Origin: Actinoplanes subtropicus
Lineage (GTDB): Bacteria; Actinomycetota; Actinomycetes; Mycobacteriales; Micromonosporaceae
Direction of reading: 5' to 3'
NCBI RefSeq assembly: GCF_000721705.1
Contig: NZ_JOJL01000018.1
Coordinates: forward strand, 1 to 64,000
DNA length: 64,000 nucleotides
The notes beneath the pieces are model-generated. The model was given only the letters and a program-made list of their open reading frames with translations. It was not told the DNA's origin and did not search any database. The position numbers were made by a program, and so were the translations under genes. Positions within the stretch are counted from its first letter, which is position 1. Every line of letters begins with the position of its first letter. Of the stretch, positions 54,361 to 63,655 are shown piece by piece.

Positions 54361-54540
54361 CCCGAAGGGCCCGGGTTCTCCACGCCGTCCGAAGGACCAG
54401 GCGTCGGTAACAGCACAGCCCCGAAGGGGCCCGGGTTCTCCACGCCGTCCGAAGGACCAGGCGCCGGTAACAGCACAGCCCCGAAGGGGCCCGGGTTCTC
54501 CACGCCGTCCGAAGGACCAGGCGCCGGTAACGGTGCAGCC
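54361..54540. repeat. 60-bp tandem repeat, three near-perfect units
   Basis: Units at 54361-54420, 54421-54480 and 54481-54540 differ by one to five bases. Each unit holds two tiny hairpins, CCCC-GAA-GGGG and GTCC-GAA-GGAC. On the minus strand both loops read TTC. Both strands can be translated through the array (period 20 codons), but neither frame has a ribosome site. It lies upstream of the Roadblock gene at 54621. Confidence 0.9.
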
Positions 54541-54620
54541 GCACAGGGGGTGCGACCCCGATCCGTACGGCCGCCTCAGGATGGCCCACGGTGACGGCGA
54601 GAAAGCAGGGGGAAACAACG

Positions 54621-55001
54621 GTGCCCGGCGTTGATCACTGTTTACAGGAGGCCATGGCGATCCCCGGCGCGGTCGGGGCCAGCATCGTCGACTACACCAC
54701 CGGCTTCCCCGTCGCCACGACGGGCGCCGCACCGAACGACGACCACGAGGCCGCCGCCGCAGGCACGGCCGACGTGGTCCAGGCCGCGAACAGCCGCTCG
54801 CTGTTCGTCTCGGCCGTCCCGCACGACCTGCTCGAAGACCTGATCATCACGACCGCCGGCGGATACCACCTGTTGCGGCCGGTGCAGACCGACTTCGACA
54901 GCCGGCTGGTCCTCTACGTCTGGCTCGATCGGGTGCTGGGGAACCTCGCGGTGGCCCGCCATCGCATGCAGAAGCTGGCCGACGACCTGGTAGCCACCTG
55001 A
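54621..55001 (+). CDS. Roadblock/LC7-like protein
   Basis: 126 residues from GTG 54621 (AGGGGGAAAC upstream). LQEAMAIPGAVGASIVDYTT, then GFPVATTG, then DDHEAAAAGTADVVQAAN and LEDLIITTAGGYHLLRPV are the alpha-beta fold of Roadblock proteins (MglB/CvnB relatives), which usually regulate small Ras-like GTPases. It shares a layout (DLI-T---Y---RP) with the protein at 56676. Confidence 0.78.
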   Translation: MPGVDHCLQEAMAIPGAVGASIVDYTTGFPVATTGAAPNDDHEAAAAGTADVVQAANSRSLFVSAVPHDLLEDLIITTAGGYHLLRPVQTDFDSRLVLYVWLDRVLGNLAVARHRMQKLADDLVAT

Positions 55002-55021
55002 ACCCAAGGAACGGAGACCGT

Positions 55022-56056
55022 GTGACCCCCTCGACGACCGTCGCTCCGGGACGCCTGCTAGCGCAGGTGGCCGGGGAGCGGCAGACCGGTGCGCTGGTGG
55101 TCGGAGGCCATCCCGGCGGCGCGGTCTACGTCCTCGAGGGCCGGATCATCTACGCCGAGTCGGCGGCGGCGCCCGGGGTGGGCGAGCTGCTCACCGCATC
55201 CGGCCGGCTGGCCGGGCGCACCTGGCAGCACGCGCTCGACCAGGGCACCGCCACCGCCCGGGTGGGCCGGATGCTGGTCGAGCACGGTCACCTCACCCAG
55301 GGCGAGCTGGAGCTGTGCGTGCTCGGCGCGACCTACGACGCGGCGTACTTCGCGCTGGCGCCGCCGGACGCGCCGGTCCAGTTCCACGGCGGCGTCACGC
55401 ACTGGCTCGGGCCGGTCGTGCACATCGATCCGGCCGCGGTCGCCCGGGAGGTGCGCCGGCGCGCCAAGATGCTCGACGACATCTTCCCGGACCCGCGGGT
55501 GGACACCGCGGTGGTCACGCCGATCGCCCGCCCGCCGCGCGAGCGGATCACGCTGACCGCGCCGCAGTGGGAGCTGCTGGTGCACGCCGACGGGCAGCGC
55601 ACGCCGGCCGATCTGGCCTTCCTGCTGGGAAAGGCGGGCTTCGCGACCATCCAGGAGCTGCGCCGGCTCGCGGCCGCGGGTTTGCTGGACCTTCCCGACG
55701 TACGCGGAAAAGCTCCTGAATTCGTGCGGCTCCCCCGGTCCCGAGGGACGGCCGTGGACGCCCGCCGGGCCCATCCCCGGCGGGACGACTCGCCGACCGT
55801 GCCGGTGGTCTCCGGCATGCGACCGGCCGCCCCCGGTCCCCCTGCCCCCGATCCCCCCGCGCCGGCGCCCGCACCGTCCGCGCTGACCGAGGAGACCAGC
55901 GCCCACGGCACGGTGTACCGGCCGCCCCGGCTGGCCCGCCGCAAACCCGGCGCGAAGCTGCCGAAAGAAGTCGCCGCCGAGCCCCCGCCGCCGCACCCCG
56001 GCACCGACGAAGTCCTGCTCAAACGCATCCGCACCGCATTGAGAGCCTTGCGGTGA
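55022..56056 (+). CDS. DUF4388-type protein
   Basis: 344 residues from GTG 55022 with GGAG upstream. The N-terminal ~130 residues (GRLLAQVAGERQTGALVVGG, then GGAVYVLEGRIIYAESAAAP, then RVGRMLVEHGHLTQGELE) are the DUF4388/PATAN-like effector domain. A winged-helix-like segment follows (~185-230, WELLVHADGQRTPADLAFLL), then a Pro-rich tail with DSPTVPVVSG. DUF4388 is found with GTPase and gliding-type systems. It lies 20 bp after the first Roadblock gene. Confidence 0.78.
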   Translation: MTPSTTVAPGRLLAQVAGERQTGALVVGGHPGGAVYVLEGRIIYAESAAAPGVGELLTASGRLAGRTWQHALDQGTATARVGRMLVEHGHLTQGELELCVLGATYDAAYFALAPPDAPVQFHGGVTHWLGPVVHIDPAAVAREVRRRAKMLDDIFPDPRVDTAVVTPIARPPRERITLTAPQWELLVHADGQRTPADLAFLLGKAGFATIQELRRLAAAGLLDLPDVRGKAPEFVRLPRSRGTAVDARRAHPRRDDSPTVPVVSGMRPAAPGPPAPDPPAPAPAPSALTEETSAHGTVYRPPRLARRKPGAKLPKEVAAEPPPPHPGTDEVLLKRIRTALRALR

Positions 56057-56098
56057 CGCGCGCGCCTCCGACCTTCCGACGAGAAAGAGAGACCGAGG

Positions 56099-56587
56099 AT
56101 GACGGTGGATCCGGCGGTGCTCGAGGAGCTCAACCGCCTGCGTGCCAGGGTGCCGGAACTCTCCGGCAGCGTGCTCGCCACCACCGACGGGCTGGTGGTC
56201 GCGCACGACGCCCACGGCATCGAGCCGGACGGCCTCGCCGCGCTGGCCGCCGCGCACCTCGCGCTGGCCCGGCGGTTCGCCCACGCGGTGAACCACGGCG
56301 AGCTGCGGGAGTCGGTGGTCGAGTGCGATCGCGGCTACATCACCACCTACACCGCGGGCCCGACCGCACTGCTCACCTTGGTCACCTCCGGCGACGCGAA
56401 CCTCGCCATGGTCCACCTGGAGGCGCGGCGATGCGTACGCCGGCTGGTTCGGATCTTGTCGGTCGAAGCGAAACCGCAAGCCCGGCCGGAGATTCCCACG
56501 CAGGCCGGCCCGGCGGCGCCGCTGGCGCGGCGCACCCCGATGGCCACCCTGCCCACCAACGCCCGGCGCCGGCAGGCGACGGGTTGA
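56099..56587 (+). CDS. Roadblock/LC7-domain protein
   Basis: 162 residues. VLEELNRLRARVPELSGSVL, then ATTDGLVVAHDAHGIEPDGL, then LLTLVTSGDANLAMVHLEAR is the classic Roadblock pattern of MglB/CvnB. The ~40-residue tail after RRLVRIL is Pro/Ala-rich and disordered. It is the second of three such genes in a row. Confidence 0.85.
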   Translation: MTVDPAVLEELNRLRARVPELSGSVLATTDGLVVAHDAHGIEPDGLAALAAAHLALARRFAHAVNHGELRESVVECDRGYITTYTAGPTALLTLVTSGDANLAMVHLEARRCVRRLVRILSVEAKPQARPEIPTQAGPAAPLARRTPMATLPTNARRRQATG

Positions 56588-56675
56588 TCCGAGACGGGAG
56601 CGGCATCCGCCGCGACCCACCCGGTACCGCCGTCGAGCGGCGGACCGCCATCCCACCGCATACGGAGGAACTTCC

Positions 56676-57047
56676 ATGGGCGACATGGACACCGCACTCA
56701 AGGAAATCATGGAGATCGACGGCGCCATCGGCGTGGCCCTCGTGGACCACACGAGCGGCATGGCGCTCGGCACCGTCGGCGGCGGCAAGGAACTCGACTT
56801 GACGGTCGCGGCGGCCGGCAACACGGACGTGGTCCGGGCCAAGCTGCGGGCGATGGAGATGCTGAACATCTCCGAGAAGATCGAGGACATCCTGATCACG
56901 CTGGACACCCAGTACCACATGATCCGCCCGCTGACGAGCCGCGCCGGCAAGGGCCTGTTCCTCTATCTGGCCCTCAAGCGCGACCGCGCCAACCTGGCCA
57001 TGGCCCGCCACCAGCTCAGGCGCATCGAGAACGACCTCGACGTCTGA
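56676..57047 (+). CDS. Roadblock/LC7-like protein
   Basis: 123 residues; ATG 56676 follows GGAGGAAC. MEIDGAIGVALVDHTSGMAL, then DLTVAAAGNTDVVRAKLRAM, then IEDILITLDTQYHMIRPLTS and NLAMARHQLRRIENDL are the fold elements. It is closest in layout to the first Roadblock gene. A perfect terminator closes the run. Confidence 0.8.
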   Translation: MGDMDTALKEIMEIDGAIGVALVDHTSGMALGTVGGGKELDLTVAAAGNTDVVRAKLRAMEMLNISEKIEDILITLDTQYHMIRPLTSRAGKGLFLYLALKRDRANLAMARHQLRRIENDLDV

Positions 57048-57063
57048 CCGGCCCGATGCCCAC

Positions 57064-57103
57064 GCCGGGTGGGGAGGGCCTCATCAAGCCCTCCCCACCC
57101 GGC
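57064..57103. terminator. Strong bidirectional terminator
   Basis: A perfect 16-bp stem (GCCGGGTGGGGAGGGC facing GCCCTCCCCACCCGGC) with an eight-base loop. It lies between the last Roadblock gene and the convergent DUF1269 gene. Confidence 0.92.
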
Positions 57104-57113
57104 GGCAGCCCCG

Positions 57114-57635
57114 TCAGTAGGGCTGTGGGTTCTTGCGGGCGGCGTTGCCGAAGGTTTCCAGCAGCACCTCGCGTTCGCCGTCGGTGAGGTTGGTGGTGAT
57201 CAGTTTGCTGTGGTCGCCCATGCCGTGGAAGCGTTCGCCCAGCCGGTCGAGGTTGCCCTGGTCGGTCACCAGGAACAGCGCCGACGTGCCCTCGGTGATC
57301 TCGGTGCGGATCGTCTCCAACTGGTCCCTGGTGATGCCGGCGTCCTCGGTGGCCTTGCTGATCGCGCCGATCGCGGCGCCGGCCGCGCCGCCGATGACCG
57401 GGACCAGGAAGAGCGTGCCGGCCAGCAGGCCCCAGAGGGCGCCCCAGCCCGCGCCGCGCCAGACCGTGTCGTGGCCGTGGTGTGGCCGCTCCGGCTGGGC
57501 GGCGCCGACCGGCCAGGTGACCACCGCGTGGTCGAGCAGCTTGACCAGGCCGTCGGCCTCCGCGTCCTTGAGCTGCTCGGACGCCCGCTGTGCGCCGTCG
57601 GGGCTGTCGAACTTCCACACCGTGAAGGTCGTCAT
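57114..57635 (-). CDS. DUF1269 membrane-associated protein
   Basis: 173 residues; ATG 57635 follows GAGGAG. TFTVWKFDSPDGAQRASEQL at the N-terminus and a Gly/Ala-rich hydrophobic stretch (WGALWGLLAGTLFLVPVIGG) in the middle are typical of DUF1269. The C-terminus has ALFLVTDQGNLDRLGERFHG. Related proteins appear in stress regulons; function not settled. Confidence 0.85.
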   Translation of the reverse strand: MTTFTVWKFDSPDGAQRASEQLKDAEADGLVKLLDHAVVTWPVGAAQPERPHHGHDTVWRGAGWGALWGLLAGTLFLVPVIGGAAGAAIGAISKATEDAGITRDQLETIRTEITEGTSALFLVTDQGNLDRLGERFHGMGDHSKLITTNLTDGEREVLLETFGNAARKNPQPY

Positions 57636-57699
57636 GTCGCGCTCCTCGAAGAAGACCCGGGGCTGAGGCCCATGCTCGGCGGCGCCGATGTCCGATCCC

Positions 57700-58836
57700 T
57701 CATCCCGGGCGGACGAAATTCCGGCGGGCCAGCGCCGCGGTCAGCAGCAGGGGCGTCGTGGCCAGGGCGAACAGCAGCGGCAGCGGCGCCGGCAGCCCGA
57801 AACCGGCGTAGAGGACGACCGCGAAGACCTCCGCGCCGAAGCCGCTGACCGACAGGACGGTCGTCCGGGCGCGGCCCGTGATCGACTCCTGGAGGCCGGT
57901 CTCCGCGCGGATCATGGCGTACTGCAGCAGGCCGAACGCGGCGGCCACCGGGACCATGCCGATCAGGTGCGGCACGAGCGCGCCGGCCGCGAGCAGGGCC
58001 GCCGAGGCGGCCACCACCAACGGCAGGGACGCGGCGTAGCGTCCGGCGAGCGCGCTTCCCGCGGCCATCGCCAGTGCGACAAGGGCATACAGCAGCGGTA
58101 CGCCGGCCGTCGGCGCGCCCTTGTCGCGGGCGAGCAGCGGCAGGTACTCGTCGAGCGCGGTGAACCCGGGCAGCAGCGCGGCGACCGCCACGAGCATGAT
58201 CGTGCGCCGGTCCTTCACCGCGTCGCGCAGTCCCGAGCGCAGGAGCCGGCCGTAGCCGCCGGTGTCGCTTTCGTCGCCTTCCCCCGGCGTACGCACGGCA
58301 TCGGGAAGGCGGAGCGCGAGGAGACCGCCCAGGGTGACCACGACGATGCTCGCGACGCCCACCAGGGGGTAGCCGCCGAGGGCGAGCGCCGGGGTGGCCA
58401 GCAGCGTGGCGGCGAGCGTGGCGAGGATGCCGACGGTGCCGGCCCGGCCCATGACCTTGGCGTAGTCGTCCCCGGCCAGGTCGTAGACGAGCGCCTCGAG
58501 CGTGCCGGAGGCGAGCGCGCCGCCCAGCCCCCACAGCACGAAGCCCAGCGCGAAACCCGGGAAGGCCGGCCAGATCAGCCACAGTGCGTAACCGGCGGCG
58601 GTGAGCAGCTCACCGATCGCGTAGAGCCCGCGGCGGGACCAAGCGTCGGCCAGCGCGCCGGAGGGCACCTCGAAGGCGAACGAGACCACCGACCAGATCG
58701 CGAACAGCACGGAGATCTGGCTGGTGGACAGGCCCGCGTCGGCGAACAGCAGCGCGTAGACCGGGTAGAGCAGCACACCATCCGCACAGGCACGGACGGC
58801 GTAGAGAAGGCGAGATCAGCGTCGCGGTGGATGCAT
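57700..58836 (-). pseudogene. MFS transporter with a TGA at codon 7
   Basis: From ATG 58836, with GGGAGG eight bases upstream, the frame reads MHPPRR, TGA (58818-58816), then SRLLYAVRACADGVLLYPVY and on without a break to 57700. The first membrane helix begins in the part between the stop and GTG 58776. The body has 12 helices and the MFS loop VPSGALADAWSRRGLYAIGE (GxxxDxxxR-type motif). It is most like the multidrug-type MFS of actinomycetes. Translation could restart at GTG 58776 but would lose part of helix 1. Trp (TGG) at the stop position would restore the gene. Confidence 0.75.
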
Positions 58837-58844
58837 GGGTCCAT

Positions 58845-58850
58845 CCTCCC
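58845..58850 (-). promoter_or_regulatory. Ribosome-binding site fixing the MFS start
   Basis: GGGAGG (minus strand) ends eight bases before ATG 58836. It is the only strong site here and places the start ahead of the in-frame TGA. GTG 58776, used if the stop is obeyed, has no comparable site. Confidence 0.75.
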
Positions 58851-58857
58851 GGAGCGG

Positions 58858-59922
58858 TCAAGCCAATTCGGCCTCGTCGGCCGCCGCCCGGCCGGACTCC
58901 CAGCCCTCCAGGCTGTCGACGCGGCTGCCGCGGGCGCGGACCGTACGCGGGAAGGAACGCGTCACCGCCTCGCGGACCCGCAGGTCCCGCCCGCGCAGCA
59001 CGGGCAGCAGGTCGCCGTGCTGGGCGATCTCCTGCCGGGTGGCCCGCTCGAGGCGTTCGCCGATGCGCACCGCGTACGCGACCAGGAAGCTGCGCCGGAA
59101 CGCCTTGATCCGCGCCTTGCCCTTGACCGGCTCGTCCCGCGCCATCGCCCGGTTGGCCTGCACGAGCAGCGACGTGTAGAGCAGCTCGACGCCGTCGATG
59201 TCCGCATCGAACCCGAACACGGTCGAGAAGGCCAGCTCCGGCGACCACACGGTGTGGCAGTGGTTGGCCCGGGCCACCGCGTCGAGCAGGCTGGCCTTCT
59301 CGCTCTCGTACGGATGATCCACGCCCACCCGGCGGGCGAGCGGCGTCTCGTCCGGCGCCGCGGTCAGCACCTCCTCGATGCTGTGCCGGGCGATCAGCTC
59401 CTGCGCCTTGGCCGAGAAGGCCTCGGCCTCGGCCGGGAAGTCGGTCGACTCGGCCTTGGCGAGCAGCGCCCGGACCCGCTCGAGCACCCGGTTGTCGGCG
59501 CCGCGCAGCCGTTTCCCGGGCGCGTCGCCGGGGGCCGGGATCAGCTTCTCGATCGCGGGCAGCCGGCGCAGTTCGAGCAGGAGGCTCAGGGCGGCGTCCA
59601 GGCCCTTGATGCGGTCCGGGTGACCCTTCGCGCTCGGCAGCTCCTCGACCTGCGCCCGCCATCGAGGGTCTATGTTCGGAAATTTCGTGAAATATGATCT
59701 CGCTGCGTCGGTCACCCGATGGGCCTGCAGCGGATTGCCGAGCCGAGCCACCACCCGATACAGCTCGGCCGGCTGCCACCCGCCGCGGAACAGCTGATCG
59801 ACGGCCTGGGACACGGCCGCGTCGAGCTCGGCGTCCACCTCGCCGGCGGGTGCCACCGTGAGCGCGTCCAGGCCGTCCTCGTAGCTGAGATCCCCCCGCA
59901 GCACGTCCTGGATGATGGTCAT
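58858..59922 (-). CDS. DUF2786-domain protein, intact paralogue
   Basis: 354 residues. An N-terminal helical domain (~40-110, GGWQPAELYRVVARLGNPLQ, the DUF7168-like region) precedes the DUF2786 core at ~140-185 (RVLERVRALLAKAESTDFPA, then AKAQELIARHSIE). A second helical domain follows, with LLYTSLLVQANRAM and AFRRSFLVAYAVRIGERLER. The function is unknown. It lies between dusB (ATGA overlap at 59919-59922) and the MFS gene. A broken copy of this gene lies at 1208-2190. Confidence 0.88.
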   Translation of the reverse strand: MTIIQDVLRGDLSYEDGLDALTVAPAGEVDAELDAAVSQAVDQLFRGGWQPAELYRVVARLGNPLQAHRVTDAARSYFTKFPNIDPRWRAQVEELPSAKGHPDRIKGLDAALSLLLELRRLPAIEKLIPAPGDAPGKRLRGADNRVLERVRALLAKAESTDFPAEAEAFSAKAQELIARHSIEEVLTAAPDETPLARRVGVDHPYESEKASLLDAVARANHCHTVWSPELAFSTVFGFDADIDGVELLYTSLLVQANRAMARDEPVKGKARIKAFRRSFLVAYAVRIGERLERATRQEIAQHGDLLPVLRGRDLRVREAVTRSFPRTVRARGSRVDSLEGWESGRAAADEAELA

Positions 59923-61052
59923 CCGCCGGACTCGTCGGTCTCGGCGCCCTCGGGGACCGTGTCGTCGTCGCGGCTGTCCAGCCAGCCGTACGGCAGGGAG
60001 ACCTTGCCCGGCGAGTTGACCCGGCCGCGCGGCTGGCCCAGCGCCTCGACCGGGAACGGCAGCGACGGGTCCAGCTTCTCCAGCAGGTCGTCCAGCTCGG
60101 CCAGCGACGAGATCATGGCGAGGCTGCGCCGCAGGTCACCGCCCACCGGGAAACCCTTCAGATACCAGGCCACGTGCTTGCGGAAGTCGGCGCAGCCGTG
60201 CTTCTCGTCGCCGAGCGCGTCGACCAGCAGCTCGGCGTGCCGAGACATGATCTTCGCGACCTCGCCGAGGGCCGGCAGCACCGGGCGGTAGCTCGCGCCC
60301 TGGGTGAACGCGGCCTCCAGGTCGGCGAACAGCCACGGCCGGCCCAGGCAGCCACGGCCGACGACCACGCCGTCGACGCCGGTGTGCTCGACCATGCGCA
60401 GCGCGTCCGAACCCTCCCAGATGTCGCCGTTGCCCAGCACCGGCACGTCGAGGGCCTGCTTGAGCGTGGCGATCGCGTCCCAGTCGGCGCTGCCGGAATA
60501 CCGCTGCTCGGCGGTGCGCGCGTGCAGCGCCACCGCGGCGACGCCCGCCTCCTGCGCGATCAGACCCGCTTCCACATACGTCAGATGGTCGTCGTCGATG
60601 CCCTTGCGCATCTTGATGGTCAGCGGAATGCCGTACTCCCGGGCCGCCTCGACCGCCTGCCCCACGATGCGGCCGAACAGTCGCCGCCGCCACGGCAGGG
60701 CCGAACCACCACCCCGCCGCGTGACCTTGGGGACCGGACAGCCGAAGTTCAGATCGATGTGATCGGCGAGCCCGTCCTCGCCGACCAGCCGGACCGCCCG
60801 CGCGGTGACCTCGGGATCGACACCGTAGAGCTGGAGACTGCGAAAGTCCTCGTCCTCGGCGAAGGCGATCATCTTGAGCGTCTTGGGAATCCGCTCGACC
60901 AGCGCCCGAGTGGTGATCATCTCGCACACGTAGACGCCGCCACCCTGCTCGCGACAGAGCCGCCGGAACGCCACGTTGGTGATCCCCGCCATCGGCGCCA
61001 GCACGACGGGCGGGTTCACGGCGTGGTCGCCGAGCAGGAGCGGTGAAGTCAC
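59919..61052 (-). CDS. dusB: tRNA-dihydrouridine synthase
   Basis: 377 residues. VVLAPMAGITNVAFRRLCRE (FMN-binding start), DHIDLNFGCPVPKVTRRGGG (catalytic Cys in GCP), LTIKMRKGIDDDHLTYVEAG, VALHARTAEQRYSG, VPVLGNGDIWEGSDALRM and VVVGRGCLGRPWLF are the Dus motifs. It reduces uridines in the tRNA D-loop using NADPH and FMN. It is coupled to the downstream DUF2786 gene. Confidence 0.95.
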   Translation of the reverse strand: MTSPLLLGDHAVNPPVVLAPMAGITNVAFRRLCREQGGGVYVCEMITTRALVERIPKTLKMIAFAEDEDFRSLQLYGVDPEVTARAVRLVGEDGLADHIDLNFGCPVPKVTRRGGGSALPWRRRLFGRIVGQAVEAAREYGIPLTIKMRKGIDDDHLTYVEAGLIAQEAGVAAVALHARTAEQRYSGSADWDAIATLKQALDVPVLGNGDIWEGSDALRMVEHTGVDGVVVGRGCLGRPWLFADLEAAFTQGASYRPVLPALGEVAKIMSRHAELLVDALGDEKHGCADFRKHVAWYLKGFPVGGDLRRSLAMISSLAELDDLLEKLDPSLPFPVEALGQPRGRVNSPGKVSLPYGWLDSRDDDTVPEGAETDESGG

Positions 61053-61101
61053 GCCCTATAGCGTGACACGCCCGGCCCGGCGACCCCGAATCGCCCGCTC
61101 G

Positions 61102-61611
61102 CTACCGCCCGTCCTCCCGCGCGATCAACGTATCCAGCATGCCGACGATCTGCGTAACCCCGCCCTGAACCTCAGCGACTGTCGCGGTGATCTGGTCGAC
61201 CTTCCCGTCAAGCTGGTCGACCCTCCCGGTGAGGCGGTCGACCTTCCCGTCAAGCTGGTCGACCCTCCCGGTGAGGCGGTCGACCTTCCCGTCAAGCTGG
61301 TCGACCCTCCCGGTGAGGTGGTCGGTCTTATCGTCAATCCTGCCGACATCCAGGACGAGGTGGTTAACAGTGCTGGCGAGCTGATCGACTCTCCCGGTGA
61401 GGTGGTCGACCTTCCCATTGAGTTGGTCCAGCTTCTGAGTGTGTTCCGACTGCGTCTTTCCAAGGGCTTGAATGGCTTTCTTATGAGCGCGAACGCCCTC
61501 GGCGATGTCAGACAGGTCGCGCTCCTGGCTGGCGCGTAGTCCTGATTCCTGGTCCAAGCGCTCCTCCACGGCGGTTAGGCGTTGATCAAGGTCTCCAAGG
61601 GTGGGGGTCAT
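61102..61611 (-). CDS. Coiled-coil protein built from 14-residue repeats
   Basis: 169 residues; ATG 61611 follows GGAGACG. The N-terminus LGDLDQRLTAVEERLDQESG is already heptad-like. The middle has LDGKVDRLTGRVDQ three to four times plus looser copies, a perfect a/d heptad of Leu and Val. No membrane segment or other domain is seen. It could be a scaffold or DivIVA/tropomyosin-like rod; the function is unknown. Tandem palindromes lie 38 bases upstream. Confidence 0.75.
   Translation of the reverse strand: MTPTLGDLDQRLTAVEERLDQESGLRASQERDLSDIAEGVRAHKKAIQALGKTQSEHTQKLDQLNGKVDHLTGRVDQLASTVNHLVLDVGRIDDKTDHLTGRVDQLDGKVDRLTGRVDQLDGKVDRLTGRVDQLDGKVDQITATVAEVQGGVTQIVGMLDTLIAREDGR
61201..61326 (-). 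repeat. 42-bp tandem repeat, three units plus a diverged copy
   Basis: Units 61201-61242, 61243-61284 and 61285-61326; the first two are identical and the third differs only in its last few bases. A diverged copy lies at about 61387-61428. They encode the 14-residue coiled-coil unit. Identity at third positions points to recent expansion. Confidence 0.9.
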
Positions 61612-61649
61612 CGACGTCTCCAGAACAGGGTAAGGGGATCAGCCCTCAT

Positions 61650-61671
61650 ACTAGCCTAGTGACTACTAGTC
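61650..61671. promoter_or_regulatory. Two adjacent CTAG-type palindromes (candidate operator)
   Basis: ACTAG-C-CTAGT (61650-61660) is followed directly by GACTA-C-TAGTC (61661-61671). Each has 5-base arms and a one-base centre. CTAG occurs three times in 22 bases, although it is usually rare in bacterial DNA. The site lies 38 bases upstream of the coiled-coil gene start (61611) and 52 bases before the XdhC-like start (61724), so it could serve both. The regulator is unknown. Confidence 0.6.
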
Positions 61672-61723
61672 GCGCGATGGCCGGTGGCTGTGTGGGAGGG
61701 ATTCTTCTGGCAGAGTCGGTGAC

Positions 61724-62206
61724 GTGAGTGAGGGGTTGAGCCCGCGACGACTGGTGGTCGTGTTCGAGTCGCCGACGGCGGAGGCGATGCTGCGGTTCGC
61801 CGTGGAGGCCGGCTTTCAGTCCGTGCTCGTCGAGCCGGATCAGTCACGCCTGCAGGGGACGCCCCGGCCGCATGGCGACCTCTTCGTGCACGATCTCGAC
61901 GCCGCGCACCTCGACGAGCACACCGACGTCGTGCTCAGCGACCATCACCGGGCCGAGATCGGCGAGGTGCTCAAGGCCGCGCTGGCGAGCGAAACCCGGT
62001 GGATCGGCATCCTCGGCAAGCCCACCATCGAGGGGCCGCACGTCAAGATGCTGCGCGACCTCGACGTGCCGGAGGATCAGATCGCCCGGGTGCACCGCCC
62101 GATCGGCCTCAACATCGGGGCGAGGACCCCGGCCGAGATCGCCATCGCGACCCTGGCCGGGCTCATCGCCGACCGGAACGGCCGACCGGGCGGCTTCACC
62201 TTCTGA
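61724..62206 (+). CDS. XdhC/CoxI-family C-terminal-domain protein
   Basis: 160 residues from GTG 61724. A Rossmann-like domain (VVVFESPTAEAMLRFAVEAG, then VVLSDHHRAEIGEVLKAAL, then IGILGKPTIEGPHVKML) ends in RVHRPIGLNIGARTPAEIAI, the C-terminal motif of XdhC. XdhC proteins help insert or process the molybdenum cofactor of xanthine dehydrogenase-type enzymes. Only the C-terminal half is present and no xdh genes are nearby. Confidence 0.75.
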   Translation: MSEGLSPRRLVVVFESPTAEAMLRFAVEAGFQSVLVEPDQSRLQGTPRPHGDLFVHDLDAAHLDEHTDVVLSDHHRAEIGEVLKAALASETRWIGILGKPTIEGPHVKMLRDLDVPEDQIARVHRPIGLNIGARTPAEIAIATLAGLIADRNGRPGGFTF

Positions 62207-62209
62207 GAC

Positions 62210-63589
<1,380 letters not shown>

Positions 63590-63655
63590 GTTCCTCCTAC
63601 GCCGGCTGGGTGTCGGCGGGGACAGCTTGGTAATGGATCCGGACGAAGTGCGAGA

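Noticed and set aside
54305..54589. Minus-strand 94-codon frame over the 60-bp repeats
   Set aside because: No ribosome site; the repeat is open on both strands, so openness is not evidence.
60976..61539. 187-codon plus-strand frame through the coiled-coil repeats
   Set aside because: Antisense to a convincing coiled-coil gene with a ribosome site; its repeat content only mirrors the DNA repeat.
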